A stretch of DNA of 64,000 nt from Alloyangia pacifica (GTDB lineage Bacteria; Pseudomonadota; Alphaproteobacteria; Rhodobacterales; Rhodobacteraceae). Of this stretch, positions 18,150 through 27,950 are shown one piece after another; the stretch's first letter is position 1; the number at the start of each line of letters is the position of its first letter. The DNA is taken from the NCBI RefSeq assembly GCF_020524285.1, contig NZ_JAIVKX010000001.1, forward strand, positions 62,001-126,000, written 5' to 3'. A program made the translations under genes and the position numbers. The notes below the pieces were generated by a model. The model worked only from the letters and a program-made list of their open reading frames with translations. It had not been told where the DNA came from and searched no databases.

Positions 18150-19388
18150 ATGGCGTCTAGCCGCACCCCCCGGACCGTCCGCGTCCTCGCCGCAGCCCTC
18201 GCGCTGACCTTTCCCCAAGCCGAGCTGATGCATGCCCAGGATGCCTCTCCGGACACTGCCCAAGCCGCGAGCGCTGCCCGCGAGGTCGGGGTGATAACGC
18301 TGGAGGCCAGCGACGTACCCTATTCGGTGACCCTGCCGGGCCGCTCCACTGCCTTTGAGGAAGTGGCGATCCGGCCGCGCGTCTCGGGGGTGATCTCGGA
18401 GATTCTCTACGAGCCCGGCAGCGACGTGAAGAAGGGTGACGTGCTCTTCCGCATCGACGGTGACACCTACCAGGCCGATGTCGACGCGAGTGCGGCCGAG
18501 GTCGCCGGCGCCGAGGCCGCATTGCGCAGCGCCGAGACCACGCTCTCGCGCTACGAGAAGCTGGTCGGCACCGGCGTGACCGCCGCTGACGTGGACACGG
18601 CCGAGGTCGACGTCATGCAGGCCAAGGCGACGCTGAGCGCGGCGCAGGCGGCGCTGGAGCTCGCCAAGCTCGACCTCGAGCGCACCGAGATCATCAGCCC
18701 GATCGACGGCATCGCCGTGCTGCCGGAGGTTTCGGTCGGGGATCTGGTCACCGCCAACCAGGACGACGCGCTGACGACGGTGACGCGGATCGACCCGATC
18801 TACGTGGACGTGCAGGAATCCATCACCCGGGTGCAGCAGACCCGCGAGCGGCTGGACCAAGGGTCGCTGAACCGCGGCGAGCGGATCGAGGCGGAGCTGG
18901 AACTCGAGACCGGCACGAAGTTCGAGGGGCAGGGCACTTTCGTCTCGCCCCCGGTGAGCGTCTCCACCACCACCGGCACCTCGGTGGTGCGGCTGCGCTT
19001 CGACAACCCGCGCCGCGGCATCCTGCCGGGGCAGTTCCTGCGCGTGAAGCTGACCTTCGGCACCACCACCTCGATCCTCGTGCCGCAGGGGGCCACGTCG
19101 CGTGCCTCGGACGGCGCGCTGACCGCTTTCGTTTACACGGACGGCAAGGCCGAGAAGCGCTCGCTGACCTCGCAGGGCACCTACAACAACGCCTGGATCG
19201 TGACCGAAGGTGTCGAGGCAGGCGAGCAGCTCATCGTCGACGGGCTGCGCAACCTGCAGAGCGGCGCCGAGGTCAGCCCGGTCGACGTGGTGATTTCCGA
19301 AACCGGCGTGGTCACCCGCGCCGACGGCACGCCCGACAGTTTCGGCGGGGCGCCGTCTTCCGGTGCGGAGACGGGGAACGAGGGCTGA
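18150..19388 (+). CDS. RND efflux periplasmic adaptor subunit (AcrA/MexA family)
   Basis: 412 residues. An N-terminal signal peptide (about 1-30) precedes the AcrA-like start of the mature protein (VTLPGRSTAFEEVAIRPRVSG), a lipoyl half-motif PGSDVKKGDVLFRID, an alpha-hairpin (about 110-165), the second lipoyl part, beta-barrel and membrane-proximal domains (VPQGATSRASDG). No lipobox cysteine is obvious. AAGGAG precedes the ATG. The inner-membrane pump gene begins 4 bp downstream; no TolC-type gene is present. A MarR regulator gene lies convergently beyond the pump. Confidence 0.9.
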   Translation: MASSRTPRTVRVLAAALALTFPQAELMHAQDASPDTAQAASAAREVGVITLEASDVPYSVTLPGRSTAFEEVAIRPRVSGVISEILYEPGSDVKKGDVLFRIDGDTYQADVDASAAEVAGAEAALRSAETTLSRYEKLVGTGVTAADVDTAEVDVMQAKATLSAAQAALELAKLDLERTEIISPIDGIAVLPEVSVGDLVTANQDDALTTVTRIDPIYVDVQESITRVQQTRERLDQGSLNRGERIEAELELETGTKFEGQGTFVSPPVSVSTTTGTSVVRLRFDNPRRGILPGQFLRVKLTFGTTTSILVPQGATSRASDGALTAFVYTDGKAEKRSLTSQGTYNNAWIVTEGVEAGEQLIVDGLRNLQSGAEVSPVDVVISETGVVTRADGTPDSFGGAPSSGAETGNEG

Positions 19389-19392
19389 CGAC

Positions 19393-22300
19393 ATGGGAAA
19401 TTTCTTCATTGCGCGCCCGGTCTTCGCCTGGGTGCTGGCGATCCTCACCATGCTGGCCGGGGCGATGGCCGTGGTCACCCTGCCGGTCAGCCAGTATCCC
19501 GACATCGCCCCCACCACGGTGCGCGTCTCGGCCACCTACACCGGCGCCACCGCCGAGGCGGTGCAGAACTCGGTGACCCGCGAGATCGAGGATGCGATGA
19601 CCGGGCTGGAGGGCATGCTGTACATGACCTCCAGCTCCTCCAAGGGCTCCTCGTCGATCGAGATCACCTTCGACGAGAGCGTCGATCCGGTGGACGCGCA
19701 GAACGACGTGCAGTCGAAGGTCAGCCAGGTCGAGAGCCGCCTGCCCACCTCCGTGCAGAGCCAGGGGGTGAGCGTCTCGCGGTCGTCCTCGTCGATCCTC
19801 ATGGTCGGCGCGCTGGTCGACACCACCGGCACCTATAGCACGGTCGAGCTCGGGGACATCATGTCCACCACCGTCGAGGGTCCGATCGAGCGGACTGAGG
19901 GCGTCGGCGGCGTACAGAGCTTCGGCTCGGGCTATGCCATGCGCATCTGGCTCGATCCGCTGTCTCTGGCGCGCTACCAGCTCACCGCCTCGGACGTGGT
20001 GAGCGCGGTCTCGGCGCAGAACTCCACGGTCTCGGTCGGCTCGCTGGGCGAGCAGCCCACGACGCAGGGCCAGCAGTTCACCGCCACGATCACCGCGCAA
20101 AGCCAGCTCACCACCGTGGACGAGTTCGATTCCATCCTGCTGCGGTCGTCCGAAGAGGGCGGCGTGGTGCGCCTCGGCGACGTGGCGCGGGTCGAGATCG
20201 GGCAGGAGGACTACGGCGGCGACTCGCGGTTCAACGGGCTCAATTCCTCGGGCTTCGGGGTGAACCTCGAGACCGGGGCCAATGCCGTGGATACGGCGGC
20301 GCGGGTGCGGGCGCAGCTCGACACGCTGAGCGCCGCGCTGCCTGACGGGGTGGAGTTCCGCACCGCCTATGACACCTCGCCCTTCGTCGAGCTGTCGATC
20401 GAGCAGGTCTACCACACGCTCTTCGAGGCGATCGTGCTGGTGCTCGCGGTGCTGCTGATCTTCCTGCAGAGCTGGCGCGCCACGCTGGTGCCGCTGATCG
20501 CCGTGCCGGTGGTTCTGCTCGGCACCTTCGGCGTGCTCATGGCGGCGGGCTACACGATCAACACGCTGACCATGTTCGCCATGGTGCTGGCCATCGGTCT
20601 GCTCGTCGATGACGCCATCGTGGTGGTCGAGAACGTCGAGCGCCTGATGGAGGAGGAGAAGCTCTCGGCCTTCGAGGCCACCAAGCGTTCGATGAGCCAG
20701 ATCACCTCGGCATTGGTCGGCATCAACGTGGTGCTGGCGGCGGTGTTCCTGCCCATGGCCTTCTTCGGCGGCTCCACGGGGGTGATCTACCGTCAGTTCT
20801 CGATCACCATGGTCGCGGCCATGGCGCTCTCGCTGGTCATGGCGATCATCCTGTCGCCGCCGATGTCGGCGCGGCTGCTGAAGCCTGCGCACGGCCCGGC
20901 GAAATTCCCCCCGGCGCGCTGGTTCAACACCGGGCTCGCCAAGGTCACCGCGGGCTACGGCCGCGCGGTGGACTGGTCGCTGAAGATGCCCGCGCTGGTG
21001 CTGCTGGTGCTGGCGGCGGCGCTCGGCGGGGCGTGGATGGTCAACGAGCGGCTGACCTCCTCGTTCATTCCGACCGAGGATCAGGGCGTGCTGATGACCA
21101 TGATCAACCTCACCGAGGGCGCGACCACCCAGCAGACGCTGGCGACGCTGGAGCAGGTCGAGGACTACCTGCTGAACCAGGAGGGCGACGCGGTGGAGAG
21201 CACCTTTGCCTCCCTCGGCTTCGGCTTCAGCGGCTCTGGCCAGAACCAGGCCATGGTCTTCGTCAAGCTGCGCGACTTCGAGGCGCGCCAGGACAATCCC
21301 GAGTTGTCCGCGAGCGCCGTGGCGGCGCGGGCCACCGCCGCATTCGCCTCCAGCCGCGCCGGGCAGATCATGGTGATGCAGCCGCCTGCCATCCGCGGTC
21401 TCGGCAACACCGGCGGCTTCTCGTTCTACCTCGTCGACCAGGCGGGCAACGGCATCGAGGCACTGCAGGATGCCGCCGACGCGCTCGAGGCGGAGGCTGC
21501 CAGCCGCCCCGAGATCGCCAACGTGCGTGTGTCGGGCACCGAGGACGAGAGCGCGCTGCGCATCTCCATCGACCGCGAAAAGGCCGAGAGTTTCGGCCTC
21601 ACCCTGTCGGAGATCAACTCGATGCTCTCGGTGATCTTCTCGGGCAGCGAGGTGAACGACTTCATCCTCGGCTCCGAGCTGCGGCCGGTCATCGTGCAGG
21701 CGGATGCGGCGCACCGCATGCAGCCCGAGAACATCATGGATTGGTACGCCAAGAACTCCGACGGCGAGATGGTGCCTTTCTCGGCCTTCATGAAGACCGA
21801 ATGGGAGCCCGTCGCGCCGCGGCTGCAACGCTACTCGGCGACGCAAGCGATCGAGGTCTCAGGCTCGCCGGGCGCCGATGTCAGCTCGGGCGTGGCGATG
21901 GACGTCATGCAGGAGCTGGTCGACGGCATGGACGGCGGCTACGGGCTGGCCTGGACGGGCCTGTCCTACCAGGAGCAGCAATCGGGCGCGCAGGCGCCGC
22001 TGCTCTACGCGATCTCGGGCCTCGTGGTCTTCCTCGCACTGGCGGCGCTCTACGAGAGCTGGGCGATCCCCTTCTCGGTAATGCTGTCGGTGCCGGTGGG
22101 CCTGTTCGGGGCGCTGCTGGCGGCCTATTGGTTCGGCCAGTCGAACGACGTCTACTTCAAGGTCGGTATCCTGACGACCATCGGCCTCGCGGCGCGCAAC
22201 GCGATCCTGATCGTCGAGTTCGCCGAGGACTTGCGGCGGCAGGGACGGACCATCGCGCAGGCGGCCAAGGAGGCGGCGCAGCTACGCCTGCGGCCGATCC

Positions 22301-22506
22301 TGATGACCGCGCTGACCTTCATCCTCGGTGTGGTGCCGCTGGCCACGGCCAGCGGGGCAGGCGCCGGGGCGCAGAATGCCATCGGCACCGGGGTGATCGG
22401 CGGGATGATCGCCTCGACGGTGATCGGCATCTTCCTCGTGCCGGGCTTCTACGTGCTGGTCATGCGGCTGGTGCGCCGGGTGAAGGGCGACCGGGCCACG
22501 GCCTGA
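19393..22506 (+). CDS. RND efflux inner-membrane transporter (AcrB/MexB family)
   Basis: 1037-residue proton-driven multidrug exporter of the HAE-1 family. It begins MGNFFIARPVFAWVLAI and has ASYTG-like SATYTGATAEAVQ, the proton-relay Asp-Asp in helix 4 (GLLVDDAIVVVENVERLM), and the late helices with GLAARNAILIVEFAEDL and LRPILMTALTFILGVVPLA. Twelve membrane helices and two large periplasmic loops fit the family length (about 1040). ATG at 19393, 4 bp after the adaptor gene, gives the standard N-terminus; an open upstream extension is not used. Confidence 0.93.
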   Translation: MGNFFIARPVFAWVLAILTMLAGAMAVVTLPVSQYPDIAPTTVRVSATYTGATAEAVQNSVTREIEDAMTGLEGMLYMTSSSSKGSSSIEITFDESVDPVDAQNDVQSKVSQVESRLPTSVQSQGVSVSRSSSSILMVGALVDTTGTYSTVELGDIMSTTVEGPIERTEGVGGVQSFGSGYAMRIWLDPLSLARYQLTASDVVSAVSAQNSTVSVGSLGEQPTTQGQQFTATITAQSQLTTVDEFDSILLRSSEEGGVVRLGDVARVEIGQEDYGGDSRFNGLNSSGFGVNLETGANAVDTAARVRAQLDTLSAALPDGVEFRTAYDTSPFVELSIEQVYHTLFEAIVLVLAVLLIFLQSWRATLVPLIAVPVVLLGTFGVLMAAGYTINTLTMFAMVLAIGLLVDDAIVVVENVERLMEEEKLSAFEATKRSMSQITSALVGINVVLAAVFLPMAFFGGSTGVIYRQFSITMVAAMALSLVMAIILSPPMSARLLKPAHGPAKFPPARWFNTGLAKVTAGYGRAVDWSLKMPALVLLVLAAALGGAWMVNERLTSSFIPTEDQGVLMTMINLTEGATTQQTLATLEQVEDYLLNQEGDAVESTFASLGFGFSGSGQNQAMVFVKLRDFEARQDNPELSASAVAARATAAFASSRAGQIMVMQPPAIRGLGNTGGFSFYLVDQAGNGIEALQDAADALEAEAASRPEIANVRVSGTEDESALRISIDREKAESFGLTLSEINSMLSVIFSGSEVNDFILGSELRPVIVQADAAHRMQPENIMDWYAKNSDGEMVPFSAFMKTEWEPVAPRLQRYSATQAIEVSGSPGADVSSGVAMDVMQELVDGMDGGYGLAWTGLSYQEQQSGAQAPLLYAISGLVVFLALAALYESWAIPFSVMLSVPVGLFGALLAAYWFGQSNDVYFKVGILTTIGLAARNAILIVEFAEDLRRQGRTIAQAAKEAAQLRLRPILMTALTFILGVVPLATASGAGAGAQNAIGTGVIGGMIASTVIGIFLVPGFYVLVMRLVRRVKGDRATA

Positions 22507-22533
22507 CAGGCGGGGTCTTGCGACCCGAAGGGT

Positions 22534-22551
22534 CCGGCGCTTCGGCGCCGG
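22534..22551. terminator. UUCG-capped GC hairpin between convergent genes
   Basis: CCGGCGC (22534-22540) and GCGCCGG (22545-22551) enclose a TTCG tetraloop. It lies between the RND pump gene (plus) and the MarR gene (minus), and could serve either strand as 3'-end hairpin. No strong T-run follows on either side. Confidence 0.5.
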
Positions 22552-22588
22552 GCTTCCGAATTTACTGGGGGCTGAATGTACTGGGGTC

Positions 22589-23035
22589 TCAGGCGATCTT
22601 GGCGAGCAGCCGGATCAGCGTCTCGCGTTCCCGCTTGTTCAGCGGGTCGAGCACATCGGCGCTGACCTCGATCGCGGCATCGGTGGCTGCATTGACCAGT
22701 TGCACCCCCTCGGCGGTGAGCGACACGAGATGCCGCCGCCGGTCGCTGGGATCGCGCTCGGTGCGCAGCAGCCCGCGGGCGCTGAGCCGGTCGACCACGC
22801 CCTTGGTCGTGGCGCCATCCATGGCCACCGAGCGGCCCAGCATGTTCTGCGACATCGGCCCGTCCTCGGCCAGCCGGTGCAGGATCGAGAACTGCATCGG
22901 GGTCAGCGCGCCATCGATCTTGTCGGAGAAGATGGTACAATTGCGCTGGTAGGCCTTGCGCAAGAGGAAGCCGACCTGCTCGTGCAGCTGGTAGCCATGA
23001 TCTTCGCTGGTGCGGGCTTTGGGCATCTGGGCCAA
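22589..23035 (-). CDS. MarR-family transcriptional regulator
   Basis: 148 residues. The winged-helix core reads LTPMQFSILHRLAEDGPMSQ, GRSVAMDGATTKGVVDRL (recognition helix) and RGLLRTERDPSDRRRHLVSLT (wing), the standard MarR layout. TTG at 23035 is preceded by GGAAGGAG eight bases upstream, whereas ATG at 23026 has poor spacing, so TTG is preferred. It is 83 bp downstream of the livF-like gene on the same strand and could be part of that operon. It may instead control the convergent RND pump; the sequence does not decide. Confidence 0.88.
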   Translation of the reverse strand: MAQMPKARTSEDHGYQLHEQVGFLLRKAYQRNCTIFSDKIDGALTPMQFSILHRLAEDGPMSQNMLGRSVAMDGATTKGVVDRLSARGLLRTERDPSDRRRHLVSLTAEGVQLVNAATDAAIEVSADVLDPLNKRERETLIRLLAKIA

Positions 23036-23118
23036 GATGAGCGCTCCTTCCTCTTTTCAAGAGGTAGGCCGCCGGGCACCGCATCGCAATCTCGATGTGG
23101 CGCTACTTGGCGTCAACT

Positions 23119-23820
23119 CTAGACCGAGAGGTAGGTGTCGCGGATTTCTGGCTGTTTTTCGAGCGTTTCAAAGGTGCCGTCGAACTTTTTCCGGCCCGAT
23201 TCAAGGATGATGGCCCGGTCGGCGACGGCGCGGGCGAAATGCAGGTTCTGCTCCGAGATCAGCACGGTCAGCCCCTCGGCCTTGAGGGTGAGGATACTGC
23301 GCGCCATCTGCTCGACGATCACCGGGGCGATGCCCTCGGAGGGTTCGTCGAGCAGCAGCAGCGCCGGATTTCCCATCAATGTGCGGGCGATGCTGAGCAT
23401 CTGCTGCTCGCCGCCCGACATGTGCTTGCCGCGGTTGTTGCGCCGCTCTGCGAGGTTGGGGAACAGCTCGAAGAGCTGCGCGACGGTCCAGTGCGGCGCG
23501 CCCTCGCGCGGCGGCTGGCGGCCGACCTCGAGGTTTTCCAGCACCGTCAGGTCGGAAAAGATGCGCCGGTCCTCGGGCACGTAGCCGAGACCTGCCTTGG
23601 CGGTGCGATAGGCGGGCAGGCCGACCAGTTCGCGGCCCTCGAAGCTCACCGATCCCGCCCGGGGCGGCACCAGCTGCATCACCGACTTCATCGTCGTCGA
23701 CTTGCCCGCGCCGTTGCGCCCGAGCAGGGCGACCACCTCGCCGCGCGCCACGGAAAAGCTCAGCCCGTCCAGGATATGGGCCTTGCCGTAGAAGCTGTGG
23801 ATCGCCGAAACCTCAAGCAT
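23119..23820 (-). CDS. livF: Branched-chain-amino-acid-type ABC ATPase, LivF-like
   Basis: 233 residues. Walker A is GRNGAGKST, signature MSGGEQQML and Walker B LLLLDEPSEGIAP, the LivF form; ISEQNLHFARAVADRA is the switch region. ATG at 23820 overlaps the end of the LivG-like gene by 8 bases. It is the last transport gene of a minus-strand operon: binding protein, fused permease, LivG, LivF. The symbol denotes the family; the true substrate (branched-chain amino acid, amide or urea) is not determined. Confidence 0.88.
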   Translation of the reverse strand: MLEVSAIHSFYGKAHILDGLSFSVARGEVVALLGRNGAGKSTTMKSVMQLVPPRAGSVSFEGRELVGLPAYRTAKAGLGYVPEDRRIFSDLTVLENLEVGRQPPREGAPHWTVAQLFELFPNLAERRNNRGKHMSGGEQQMLSIARTLMGNPALLLLDEPSEGIAPVIVEQMARSILTLKAEGLTVLISEQNLHFARAVADRAIILESGRKKFDGTFETLEKQPEIRDTYLSV

Positions 23821-24583
23821 CGCCCGCCTCCTTGAAGAGTGTCCCGCCGCCCAGGTAGACTTCCTGCACGCGGGGATCGCGGCGCACCTCGTCGGCGCTG
23901 CCATCGGCGATCAGCGCGCCGCGGTTCAGCACCATGATGTGATGCGCATGGGCAAAGACCACGTCCATGTCATGCTCGGTGAAGAGCACCGACAGCCCCT
24001 GATCGCGGACGATATCCGCCACCAGCTGCATCAGCTCGATCCGCGCCGAGGGGGCCATGCCCGCCGTCGGCTCGTCCATCAGCAGCAGGCGCGGGCGGTG
24101 GCAGAGCGCGATGGCCAGCTCGAGCCGCTTCAGGTCGCCGTAGGCCAGCACCGAGCAGGGGCGGTCGGCCTGATCCTCGAGCGAGACGGTGCGCAGGAAC
24201 TCCAGAGCTTCACCGCGATAGAGCTTCCAGGCGCGCGGCCCGAAGGAGAAGAGCCGCCGGTGGTGGCTGATCAGCGCCATCTGCACGTTCTCGATCACGC
24301 TCATCGAGCGGTAGGTGCCGGTGATCTGGAAGGTGCGCCCGACGCCCATCCGCCAGATCTCGCGCGGCGGCCTGCCGGTGATCCGGGCGCCGCGCAGGTA
24401 GACTTCGCCCGCGGTGGGTTTCAGCTGCCCGGTGAGCATGTTGAAGCAGGTGGACTTGCCGGCACCGTTGGGGCCGATGAGGGCCTTCAGCTCGCCCTCG
24501 CGGACAGAGAAGCTGATCCCGTCCACGGCGAGGAAGCCGTCGTAGCTCTTGCGCAGGCTCTCGGCGCGGAGGATCTCGGTCAT
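23813..24583 (-). CDS. livG: Branched-chain-amino-acid-type ABC ATPase, LivG-like
   Basis: 256 residues. Walker A is GPNGAGKST, the signature is the LivG variant VLAYGDLKRLELAIAL, and Walker B is LLMDEPTAGMAP. The ATG at 24583 shares four bases with the stop of the permease gene (ATGA). It pairs with LivF to drive the fused LivH-LivM permease. Confidence 0.88.
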   Translation of the reverse strand: MTEILRAESLRKSYDGFLAVDGISFSVREGELKALIGPNGAGKSTCFNMLTGQLKPTAGEVYLRGARITGRPPREIWRMGVGRTFQITGTYRSMSVIENVQMALISHHRRLFSFGPRAWKLYRGEALEFLRTVSLEDQADRPCSVLAYGDLKRLELAIALCHRPRLLLMDEPTAGMAPSARIELMQLVADIVRDQGLSVLFTEHDMDVVFAHAHHIMVLNRGALIADGSADEVRRDPRVQEVYLGGGTLFKEAGDA

Positions 24584-26439
24584 CGCGACACCTCCTCGTC
24601 CGAGCGCCGCAACCGCAGGGCCAGCCGCCGCAGGGTGCCGACGATGCCCTCTGGCATCAGGATCACCAGGGCGATGATCACCAGCCCGAGCAGCAGCCGC
24701 CAGTACTCGAGCCGGGTGAGCCAATGCTCGACCGAGGTCAGGAAACTTGCGCCGACCACCCCGCCTGCCAGCGTCTTCACCCCGCCGAGGAAGACCACGA
24801 TCAGCGCGTCGAAGCTCTTGGCGATCTCCAGCTCGGTGGGGAAGACCGAGCCCTTGGAGAAGACGAAGAGCCCGCCCGCCAGACCGGCCATCATCCCGGC
24901 GAGCACAAAGGCGACGAGCTGCACGCGGCGCACGTCGATGCCCATGGCCTCGGCCTGCCGCGGGCTGTCGCGCCCGGCGCGCAGGGCGTATCCGAAGGGG
25001 GAATGGATGATGTGGCGCAGGGTGAGGATGCCGCCAACCCCGAGGATCAGCGTGAAGTAGTAGTAGGGCAGCGGGCCGTTCAGCCAGTCCGCCGGCCAGA
25101 TATTGATCAACCCGTCATCGCCCCGCGTGACGCTGCGCCACTGGAAGGCCAGCGACCAGACGAGCTGCGAGAAGGCCAGCGTCAGCATGGCGAAATAGAC
25201 CCCCGACAGGCGGATGCAGAACCAGCCGATCGCCAGCGCCAGCAGCCCTGCGGCGAGCGGCGCGAAGAGGAAGGCCAGCTCCATCGGCGTCTCGGTATGG
25301 AAGACCAGCAGCGCCGCCGCATAGGCACCGCCGCCGAAGAAGGCGGCGTGGCCGAAGCTCACCATGCCGCCGGTGCCGAGGATGAAATGCAGCGAGGCGG
25401 CGAAGAGGGCGAAGACCACGATGTCGATCACCAGCGTCAGCACGAAGGGCTCGGCGAAGCCCGGAAGCGCGGCGAGCAGCGCCAGCAGCAGGGTCGTCAG
25501 CGCCATGCCGCGCGGGCCGTAGGGGCGGATCGGGGTCTCGGGCGCGCCGACCTGCCCGTGCTCGCCCGCCACCTCCTCGCGGCCCAGCAGGCCGTAGGGG
25601 CGGACGATCAGCACCGCCGCCATGACGACGAACATCAGCACCAGCGTCGATTGCGGCAGGAAGGCCACGCCGAAGGCATTGAGCACCGAGATCAGCACCG
25701 CCGCGATGAAGGCGCCGGGCAGGCTCCCCATGCCGCCGATCACCACCACCACGAAGACCGCGCCGATGATGTTGAAATCCATCAGCAGATCGGCGCCGCC
25801 CTTCGGCAGTTGCAGCGCGCCGCCCCAGCCGGCCAGCGCCGAGCCGAGCCCGAAGACCCCGGTGAAGAGCCACGCCTGGTTGACCCCGAGCGCGCCGACC
25901 ATCTCGCGGTCCTGCGTCGCCGCCCGCACCAGAATGCCCAGCCGGGTGCGGGTGATCAGGTACCACAGCGCCAGCAGGATGACCGGGGTGATGGCGATGA
26001 GCGCGATGTCATACTTGGGCACCGGCTCGCCGAAGATGCGCCAGACCCCGCGCAGGCCGGGCGCGCGCGGGCCGAGCCGGTCCTCGGCGCCCCAGATCAT
26101 CAGCGCCAGATCCTGGATGACGAGGATCACGCCGAAGGTGGCGACAAGCTGGAAAAGCTCGGGCGCGCGGTAGATGCGGCGCAGCACGACGATCTCGACC
26201 AGCGCGCCGATCAGCCCCACGGCAAGCCCGGTCAGCGCGATTGCACCCCAGAAGCCCACCGCGCCCGGCAGCACCTGCATCAGCGTCACCCCAATGAAGG
26301 CGCCGAGCATGTAGAAGGAGCCATGCGCGAAGTTGACGATCCGCGTCACGCCGAAGATCAGCGACAACCCCGAGGCCACGAGGAAGAGCGCCGCGGCATT
26401 GGCAAGGCCGGTCAGGAACAGGGCGATATAGAAGGCCAT
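24580..26439 (-). CDS. Fused LivH-LivM branched-chain-amino-acid-type ABC permease
   Basis: 619 residues, about twice a normal Liv permease. The first half (1 to about 290) is LivH-like: LIFGVTRIVNFAHGSFYMLGA and GGMGSLPGAFIAAVLI. After a polar linker near 290-310, the second half is LivM-like: LHFILGTGGMVSFGHAAFFGGGAYAAALL and the EAA-type GRDSPRQAEAMGIDVRRVQL. The single chain therefore supplies both membrane halves of the transporter. I see no frame disruption, so this looks like a true fusion. It starts at ATG 26439; the binding-protein gene is 161 bp upstream with a hairpin between. Confidence 0.87.
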   Translation of the reverse strand: MAFYIALFLTGLANAAALFLVASGLSLIFGVTRIVNFAHGSFYMLGAFIGVTLMQVLPGAVGFWGAIALTGLAVGLIGALVEIVVLRRIYRAPELFQLVATFGVILVIQDLALMIWGAEDRLGPRAPGLRGVWRIFGEPVPKYDIALIAITPVILLALWYLITRTRLGILVRAATQDREMVGALGVNQAWLFTGVFGLGSALAGWGGALQLPKGGADLLMDFNIIGAVFVVVVIGGMGSLPGAFIAAVLISVLNAFGVAFLPQSTLVLMFVVMAAVLIVRPYGLLGREEVAGEHGQVGAPETPIRPYGPRGMALTTLLLALLAALPGFAEPFVLTLVIDIVVFALFAASLHFILGTGGMVSFGHAAFFGGGAYAAALLVFHTETPMELAFLFAPLAAGLLALAIGWFCIRLSGVYFAMLTLAFSQLVWSLAFQWRSVTRGDDGLINIWPADWLNGPLPYYYFTLILGVGGILTLRHIIHSPFGYALRAGRDSPRQAEAMGIDVRRVQLVAFVLAGMMAGLAGGLFVFSKGSVFPTELEIAKSFDALIVVFLGGVKTLAGGVVGASFLTSVEHWLTRLEYWRLLLGLVIIALVILMPEGIVGTLRRLALRLRRSDEEVSR

Positions 26440-26566
26440 GGGGCAGGTATGCTCGACTGTCGGGAGTTGGGGCTAGGGCGGCACGGGCGCGTGGCCAAGG
26501 AGAGCCGTCGTGGCCGCTCGGCGGCGCGACGTGGTGGGCGGTCGATCCGTGCGAGGACCGCAGGGC

Positions 26567-26594
26567 GGCGGAGAGGCGGCTTGGCCTCTCCGCC
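26567..26594 (-). terminator. GC-rich hairpin after the binding-protein gene (intra-operon)
   Basis: An 11-bp perfect stem (26567-26577 with 26584-26594) encloses six bases, beginning seven bases after the stop codon of the minus-strand binding-protein gene. No T-run follows. It resembles the hairpin at 6490-6516 and probably favours higher levels of the binding-protein message than of the permease. Confidence 0.6.
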
Positions 26595-26600
26595 CCGGTT

Positions 26601-27833
26601 TCACTCGGCGGGCCGCATCTCGCGGATCTCGTCATCCGAGGGCATGTAGGGCATCGGCTCCTTGTACTCCCAGTCGACCATCACGCCTTCGCCTTCATCG
26701 TTCAGCGCCGTGGTGCCGACGAAGGCCCCCAGTGTCGACTGGTTGTCGAGCGCGCGGTAGTGCAGCGGGCCGACGGGGGTGTCGGGGATGTCGAGATCCT
26801 CGAAGGCGGCACGGATCGCCTCGGTCTCGGTGCTGCCGGCTTTCTCGATGGCGGCGGCGACCGACAGGGCGGTCAGATACCCGACGTTGCTGCCATTCTT
26901 CGGGGTCTCCCCGAACATCTCCTCGTAGGCCGCGACGAACGCCCCGCCGGGGGTGTCTTCGGCAAAGTCGTACCAGGGGTAGCCAGTGACGAACCAGCCC
27001 TCGGGGGCCTCGTCGCCGAGCGGCTCGAAGTATTCCGGCTCGCCGGTCAGCAGGCCATAGACGTCACGCCCGTCGAAGAGACCGCGGTCGCCGCCCTGGC
27101 GCACCAGCTTGGCAAGATCGGTGCCGAAGGTGACGTTGTAGATCGCGTCGGGCTTGGCGCGTTCCAGCGCCTGCGCCTCGGCGCCGGCGTCGATGTTGAA
27201 CAGCGGCGGCCATTGCTCGGCGACGAACTCGACCTCGGGCTTGAGCCGCTTGAGGTTGGCCTTGAACGCCTCGACCGCCTCGGTGCCATAGGCGTAGTTC
27301 GGCGCGATGGTGGCATAGCGGATGGCGTCGGTGGTCGCCGCCTGCTCCGCCAGCATTGCCGCCTGCACCCAGGTCGAGGTGCGCAGGCGGAAGGTGTAGG
27401 GATTGCCCGAGCCCCAGACCAGCGTGTCGGCCAGCGGTTCCGAGGCAAGGTAGACGTACTGCTTCTCGGCCGCGAAGGAGCTGATCGCCAGGCCGACGTT
27501 GCTGAGGATCGTGCCGGTGAGCATGACCGCGCCGTCGCGGGTCATCAACTCCTCGGCGATGCGCACCGCCTCGGCGGGGTCGCCCTGGTCGTCGCGGAAG
27601 ATGAATTCCAATGGCCGGCCCAGCACGCCGCCCTCGGCGTTGATCTCGCGCACCGCCAGCTCGATGCCCTTGCGGTAGGGCTCGGCAAAGGCCGCGAGGC
27701 GCTTGAAATGGTTGATCTCGCCGATCTTGATGGGGGCGTCCTGGCTGGCCTGGGTTTCCTGGGCGAACGCGGCAGCCGGGGTCAGTGCCAGCGCGGCGGC
27801 TGTGGCCAGAACGGTGCGTCGAAGCAGGGTCAT
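26601..27833 (-). CDS. ABC transporter substrate-binding protein, branched-chain amino acid/amide type
   Basis: 410 residues. The signal peptide is MTLLRRTVLATAAALALTP ending AAAFAQE. The type 1 periplasmic-binding fold begins IKIGEINHFKRLAAFAEPYRKG and continues with LAVREINAEGGVLGRPLEF and DDQGDPAEAVRIAEELM, the Leu/amide-binding pattern. The frame is open far upstream, but ATG at 27833 is the only start giving a clean signal peptide. It heads the transporter operon. Confidence 0.9.
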   Translation of the reverse strand: MTLLRRTVLATAAALALTPAAAFAQETQASQDAPIKIGEINHFKRLAAFAEPYRKGIELAVREINAEGGVLGRPLEFIFRDDQGDPAEAVRIAEELMTRDGAVMLTGTILSNVGLAISSFAAEKQYVYLASEPLADTLVWGSGNPYTFRLRTSTWVQAAMLAEQAATTDAIRYATIAPNYAYGTEAVEAFKANLKRLKPEVEFVAEQWPPLFNIDAGAEAQALERAKPDAIYNVTFGTDLAKLVRQGGDRGLFDGRDVYGLLTGEPEYFEPLGDEAPEGWFVTGYPWYDFAEDTPGGAFVAAYEEMFGETPKNGSNVGYLTALSVAAAIEKAGSTETEAIRAAFEDLDIPDTPVGPLHYRALDNQSTLGAFVGTTALNDEGEGVMVDWEYKEPMPYMPSDDEIREMRPAE

Positions 27834-27950
27834 CGCGGTGTCTTTCTCCTGTTGGGCGGCGCGGGGAGCGGACCGCTGTGTCCCTCTTACGCCGAAGCGG
27901 CGTCTCATACCAAGGTGCCGTGGTGCAGTTTTCGGGCCATGGGGCCTTCC

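Noticed and set aside
19312-21846. 844-codon open frame antisense to the RND pump
   Set aside because: Composition is antisense-like (His, Arg, Asp, Gly repeats); the RND gene is intact with all motifs.
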